Shown here: positions 61,146-64,000 of the stretch, one piece after another
Layout: every line of letters begins with the position of its first letter
Position numbering within the stretch: position 1 is the stretch's first letter
Assembly: GCA_964524145.1 (NCBI GenBank)
Contig: CAZGCA010000013.1
Coordinates: 1 to 64,000 of the forward strand
Reading direction: 5' to 3'
Length of the DNA stretch: 64,000 nucleotides
Source of the DNA: CAZGCA01 sp964524145
GTDB taxonomy: Bacteria; Hydrogenedentota; CAZGCA01
The notes under the pieces: model-generated
Databases searched by the model: none
What the model saw: the letters and a program-made list of their open reading frames with translations, nothing else
What the model was told of the DNA's origin: nothing
Program-made: the position numbers and the translations under genes

Positions 61146-62546
61146 ATGCCACAAGTATTTGTCCCTCGTGTCGTTGTCCTGCTCACCGTCTTTCTGTGTA
61201 CTTTCGTCTCTCGGTGCAGCGCGCAGGAGTATGCCCCCTTCAAGAAAGACGACGGGTATCGGGGCATCTGGTACTCCAACCAGCCGACGAACGACGAGTA
61301 CGTGTACAAGTACAGCGGCGGGCTTGGTACCTATTGCGCCAAGCACATCCCGTTCGCCGTATACGCGCCGGAGGCGGACAAGACGTTCTTTGTCTACGGC
61401 GGCACGAAACACGACGCCCGGGCCCTGCTCGAAATGGTCTCCTACTACGACCACAAAACGGGCGCCGTGCCGCGACCGACCATCGTTATGGACAAAGGAA
61501 CATCCGACGCACACGACAACCCCGTCATCTCTATCGATGACCAGGGATACGTCTGGGTGTTTGCAAGTTCACACGGCACAGCGCGCCCGTCATACATATA
61601 CAAGAGCAGCCACCCATACAACATCGACAGTTTCGCGCTGGTTCGCGAGACGAACTTCTCATATCCGCAGCCGTGGCACGTTTCAGGGAAAGGGTTTCTC
61701 TTCCTGCACACCCGATACAAAGGCGGCCGCGGACTGTACTGGATGACGAGCCGGGACGGCGTGACCTGGAACGAAGGGTCGTGTCTCGCCCATATCGAGC
61801 AGGGGCATTACCAGGTAAGCTGGCCGCACGGTACGAAGGTCGGGACTGCGTTCAACTACCATCCGAAGGATCTCGGGCTCAACTATCGCACCAACCTGTA
61901 CTACGTGGAAACGGACGACATGGGAACGACGTGGCGAACCGTACGCGGCGATCCGGTCCAAACGCCCATCCGCTCGGTGGGAAGTCCCGCTCTTGTCCAC
62001 GACTATGTTGCCGACAAGCTGCTGGTGTATATGAAAGACCTCAACTTCGATACCGAAGGCCGGCCCGCCATCCTACACGTGACAGCCAAAGGGTATGAGC
62101 CCGGCCCGGAAAACGGTCCGCGCGAGTGGCGGGTCGCCCATTGGACGGGCGAAACGTGGGCGATCAACACCGTGACAACCTCGGACAACAACTACGATAC
62201 AGGCTGCCTGCATATCGAACCCGGCGGAACGTGGCGCGTGATCGGCCCGACCGAAACCGGGCCGCAACCGTTCAACCCCGGCGGCGAGGTTGCCGTCTGG
62301 ACAAGCGCCGACGAAGGGAAAACGTGGACAAAGCAGCGCCAGCTCACAGCAAACAGCCCCTACAACCACACGTACGTGCGGAGGCCGTTGAACGCCCATC
62401 CCGACTTCTACGGTTTCTGGGCCGACGGGCACGGCCGCCGGCCGTCCGAGTCGCGCCTGTACTTCTGCGACAGGACGGGCGAACGAGTATATCGTCTTCC
62501 GTACCGCATGCACAACGACCTCGCGAACCCCGAATCCGTCAACTAA
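61146..62546 (+). CDS. Secreted BNR-repeat-containing protein
   Basis: 466 residues. The signal peptide VVVLLTVFLCTFVSRCSAQ precedes a large propeller of the BNR-4 type: DDGYRGIWYSNQPTNDEY, FAVYAPEADKTFFVYGG, and Asp-box-like MTSRDGVTW, VETDDMGTTW and TSADEGKTW. Homologues occur in polysaccharide-degrading loci and some are lyases; catalytic residues could not be assigned here. ATG 61146 is chosen over an in-frame TTG at 61140. Extracytoplasmic location is well supported. Confidence 0.82.
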   Translation: MPQVFVPRVVVLLTVFLCTFVSRCSAQEYAPFKKDDGYRGIWYSNQPTNDEYVYKYSGGLGTYCAKHIPFAVYAPEADKTFFVYGGTKHDARALLEMVSYYDHKTGAVPRPTIVMDKGTSDAHDNPVISIDDQGYVWVFASSHGTARPSYIYKSSHPYNIDSFALVRETNFSYPQPWHVSGKGFLFLHTRYKGGRGLYWMTSRDGVTWNEGSCLAHIEQGHYQVSWPHGTKVGTAFNYHPKDLGLNYRTNLYYVETDDMGTTWRTVRGDPVQTPIRSVGSPALVHDYVADKLLVYMKDLNFDTEGRPAILHVTAKGYEPGPENGPREWRVAHWTGETWAINTVTTSDNNYDTGCLHIEPGGTWRVIGPTETGPQPFNPGGEVAVWTSADEGKTWTKQRQLTANSPYNHTYVRRPLNAHPDFYGFWADGHGRRPSESRLYFCDRTGERVYRLPYRMHNDLANPESVN

Positions 62547-62593
62547 CAGAAACGCTCGTGCGCGTTCCCTCCTTGGGCATATGCGGTATCTGA

Positions 62594-62733
62594 GTGCGGC
62601 GGTTCCCCGGCTTTGCCGATGAACGTCACGCCGCCAAGGTCCTCGGCCTCTACCTGCTGGGCAGACAGGACTTTTTGCTCGCTGCCAAGGAGACCCCCTA
62701 TGCGCTTCAACTTAATTTCAACACGATCTCTTG
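62594..62733 (+). pseudogene. Short coding-like relic
   Basis: The frame from 62594 to the TGA at 62731-62733 reads RRFPGFADERHAAKVLGLYL and LGRQDFLLAAKETPYALQL, which looks like ordinary protein, but an in-frame TGA lies immediately upstream (62591-62593) and there is no ribosome-binding site. It is either part of a decayed gene or chance coding-like sequence. The source is not recognised. Confidence 0.3.
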
Positions 62734-62756
62734 ACAGAGCCGCGCACTACAACGAC

Positions 62757-62785
62757 TTGACATTAGGGCCGCTCATGGATATACT
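62757..62785 (+). promoter_or_regulatory. Near-consensus promoter of a mini-transcript
   Basis: TTGACA (62757-62762), exactly 17 bases, then TATACT (62780-62785). It is one of the best promoter matches in the window, and an intrinsic terminator follows about 50 bases later. Confidence 0.7.
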
Positions 62786-62791
62786 TGCGAA

Positions 62792-62844
62792 TTACTTCAT
62801 GTTATTAAGGACATCAGCAAGCCTTCAGTGTGAGGCTTTTTTTT
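62792..62844 (+). ncRNA. Candidate small RNA or attenuated leader
   Basis: The segment between the promoter at 62757-62785 and the terminator at 62819-62844 would give an RNA of about 50 bases, too short for a useful protein. It is either a small RNA or a leader controlling read-through into the acyltransferase-like gene at 63058. No known riboswitch was recognised. Confidence 0.4.
62819..62844 (+). terminator. Rho-independent terminator
   Basis: AAGCCT (62819-62824) pairs with AGGCTT (62833-62838) around an 8-base loop, and the run of eight T residues is 62837-62844. It is the only clear intrinsic terminator noticed in the window. Confidence 0.7.
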
Positions 62845-62845
62845 G

Positions 62846-63001
62846 GGAGGAAGTGAATACGGCGTCCGCGCCATGGCGATCAACATGATCGTTTACCAAC
62901 AGATTCGCAACGACGCTGTAAAGGAAGATGCCGCTCTGATGCATGTCGTGGTGCACGAGACCGTAAGAACGCTCCGCATCATCCAGGCCGATCGAGCGTA
63001 A
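62846..63001 (+). pseudogene. Relic resembling a DUF4159 C-terminus, or a 42-residue ORF
   Basis: The frame running to TAA 62999-63001 reads EYGVRAMAINMIVYQQIRND, then VKEDAALMHVVVHETVRTL. The YGVRAMAINMIVY part is like the end of DUF4159 proteins of environmental Gram-negative bacteria. From ATG 62873 it would encode 42 residues, but no ribosome-binding site is well placed. It sits directly after the terminator, so expression would need read-through. Confidence 0.35.
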
Positions 63002-63057
63002 TAGCGCCATTCGATGCAACTGATGATATCCCACTACCATTTGGAGAGATGCGGCCC

Positions 63058-64000
63058 ATGAAACGTCTAATATCCCTGGACTGCCTGCGCGGCGGTGCCA
63101 TCGTTATGGTGGTCTTCTTTCACGCCGTGGTATTCAACGTCGACAGTACCGGTGGCGGTGGCGGCGGCGCGTCGCAAGAGATCCCTTTGCTGATAAAGCT
63201 CTTCCTGTTCCTGCTCCTGTACTTCATCACCTGGGTCGGCATGTTCGGGATGGTCTCCGGCTTCAGCAACAGCATCTCCCTGTACGGCCACCTGCGCCAG
63301 GGCCGGACCACCCGTGCAACCATGCTGAAAAGCGCGGTTTCCAGGGGACTGATCATACTGCTGGTCAACTACATATACCTGGCGATCTTCACGCCCGGCT
63401 TCCTCATCCCCGGACAAGAAGCTATCGGGATTCTGCCCGGTCTGATTCGCACGGGAAGGCTCTACCACCCGTCGGTGGGTCGGATGCTTTTTGCCACAGC
63501 CCTCACCATGGTGGCCTGGGGCACCATCTTCACCGGCATTTTCCTCTACCTGCTGACACGGAACGGAGGGCATGGGAAACCACGGCGCAACTACCTGGTA
63601 CTGATCTTCGCCGCCACGGTGATCATCTGGTGCTATCCCCTGGTGCACGCTGCGCTGCGTCCGTTGATGACCTCTCCCGTCACCCTTGCAAGTTTTCCCG
63701 GAGCCCTGGTGGCCTCGTGGCTGGTGGGGCCCATGGCCCCCGCTTTTCCCTACGCAGGCTTCACGCTTTACGGCGCCGTCTTCGGAATGATGATCGTCGA
63801 CGGGGCGAAACGGTCATCAATCTTTCTGTACGGCTACGGCCTGGGGTTCGTCTACTGCGTCATCGGCGGCGTCTACATGACCACAATTGGCTTCTGGACC
63901 AATTCCTTCGACGTCCCCGACATGGCGCCCCTCATCTCCATCCTGGGGCCCATGCTGCTGCTCATGACGTTCCTCCTGCACATGTTGGACTTTCGAGGCG
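63058..64000 (+). CDS. Membrane acyltransferase-like protein (HGSNAT/DUF1624-like), partial
   Basis: An open frame of 314 codons from ATG 63058 runs off the window end. It begins RLISLDCLRGGAIVMVVFFH, the start pattern of multi-pass acyltransferases of the heparan-glucosaminide-acetyltransferase/YeiB type. Eight or more hydrophobic segments follow, with a Gly-rich loop after the first. GGAGAG lies about 9 bases upstream. Members transfer acyl groups to membrane or cell-surface sugars. The preceding region may regulate it through a terminator. The C-terminus is not visible. Confidence 0.72.
   Translation, partial: MKRLISLDCLRGGAIVMVVFFHAVVFNVDSTGGGGGGASQEIPLLIKLFLFLLLYFITWVGMFGMVSGFSNSISLYGHLRQGRTTRATMLKSAVSRGLIILLVNYIYLAIFTPGFLIPGQEAIGILPGLIRTGRLYHPSVGRMLFATALTMVAWGTIFTGIFLYLLTRNGGHGKPRRNYLVLIFAATVIIWCYPLVHAALRPLMTSPVTLASFPGALVASWLVGPMAPAFPYAGFTLYGAVFGMMIVDGAKRSSIFLYGYGLGFVYCVIGGVYMTTIGFWTNSFDVPDMAPLISILGPMLLLMTFLLHMLDFRG

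Overview
The window reads as a chromosomal contig from an uncultured, didermic (LPS-bearing) bacterium. The outer-membrane evidence is a Lol lipoprotein exporter, BamA, Skp/OmpH and a nearly complete early lipid A pathway (LpxD, a fused LpxC-FabZ, LpxA, a GnnA-like oxidoreductase, LpxB). Alongside these sit McsA-McsB-ClpC (better known from Firmicutes), a class II ribonucleotide reductase, pyruvoyl arginine decarboxylase, a deoxyhypusine-synthase-like protein, and many carbohydrate genes (BNR/sialidase-like, GH130, Gfo/Idh, sugar ABC permeases, a URO-D-like protein). That mixture suggests a lineage in or near the FCB/PVC groups (Hydrogenedentota, Sumerlaeota or Lentisphaerota type); this is inference and no marker fixes the phylum. 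Most of the DNA is GC-rich (37 of 60 bases in the line starting at 3301) and genes are densely packed with ATGA/GTGA/TTGA overlaps.

Layout. 1-2.4 kb: CutA and lysyl-tRNA synthetase, with intergenic palindromic repeats. 2.4-17.6 kb (+): lolC/E-lolD, then mcsA-mcsB-clpC-bamA from one strong promoter, then skp, lpxD, lpxC-fabZ, lpxA, a GnnA-like gene and lpxB, forming an envelope-biogenesis block. 17.6-27.6 kb (+): polA-rho, lipA with a free-standing lipoyl domain, an AlaC-like aminotransferase, a heavily deleted aminotransferase pseudogene, homoserine dehydrogenase, a DUF72 protein and a methyltransferase. 27.6-33.8 kb (-): pdxA, then a polyamine set (DHS-like, agmatinase, pyruvoyl arginine decarboxylase), a receiver-only response regulator, galE and a secreted sialidase-like protein.

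34.1-38.2 kb (+): a lower-GC (27 of 60 bases in the line at 34381) three-gene cassette with its own promoter and two 4-nt gene overlaps. It encodes a DndC-family sulfurtransferase, a GHKL ATPase and an unrecognised 343-residue protein. A decayed fragment of a sugar-binding-protein gene lies on its left and an intact relative on its right. This is the best candidate for a novel nucleic-acid modification or defence system in the window.

38.3-50.9 kb: a sugar ABC importer (binding protein plus two permeases, +), then a long minus-strand run: fabH, a second permease pair lacking a binding protein, a URO-D-like protein, yggS, nnrD, thiL, an HU/IHF protein, a Gfo/Idh oxidoreductase and a GT2 glycosyltransferase. 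51.1-64 kb: GH130 phosphorylase, a membrane-anchored PP2C phosphatase with UDP-glucuronate decarboxylase, nrdJ, an SLC12-like transporter, a secreted Gly/Met-rich protein, a divergent AroA, a secreted BNR-type protein, several coding relics with a promoter-terminator mini-transcript, and a membrane acyltransferase-like gene cut by the window end. No rRNA, tRNA, CRISPR array, transposase or phage gene was seen.
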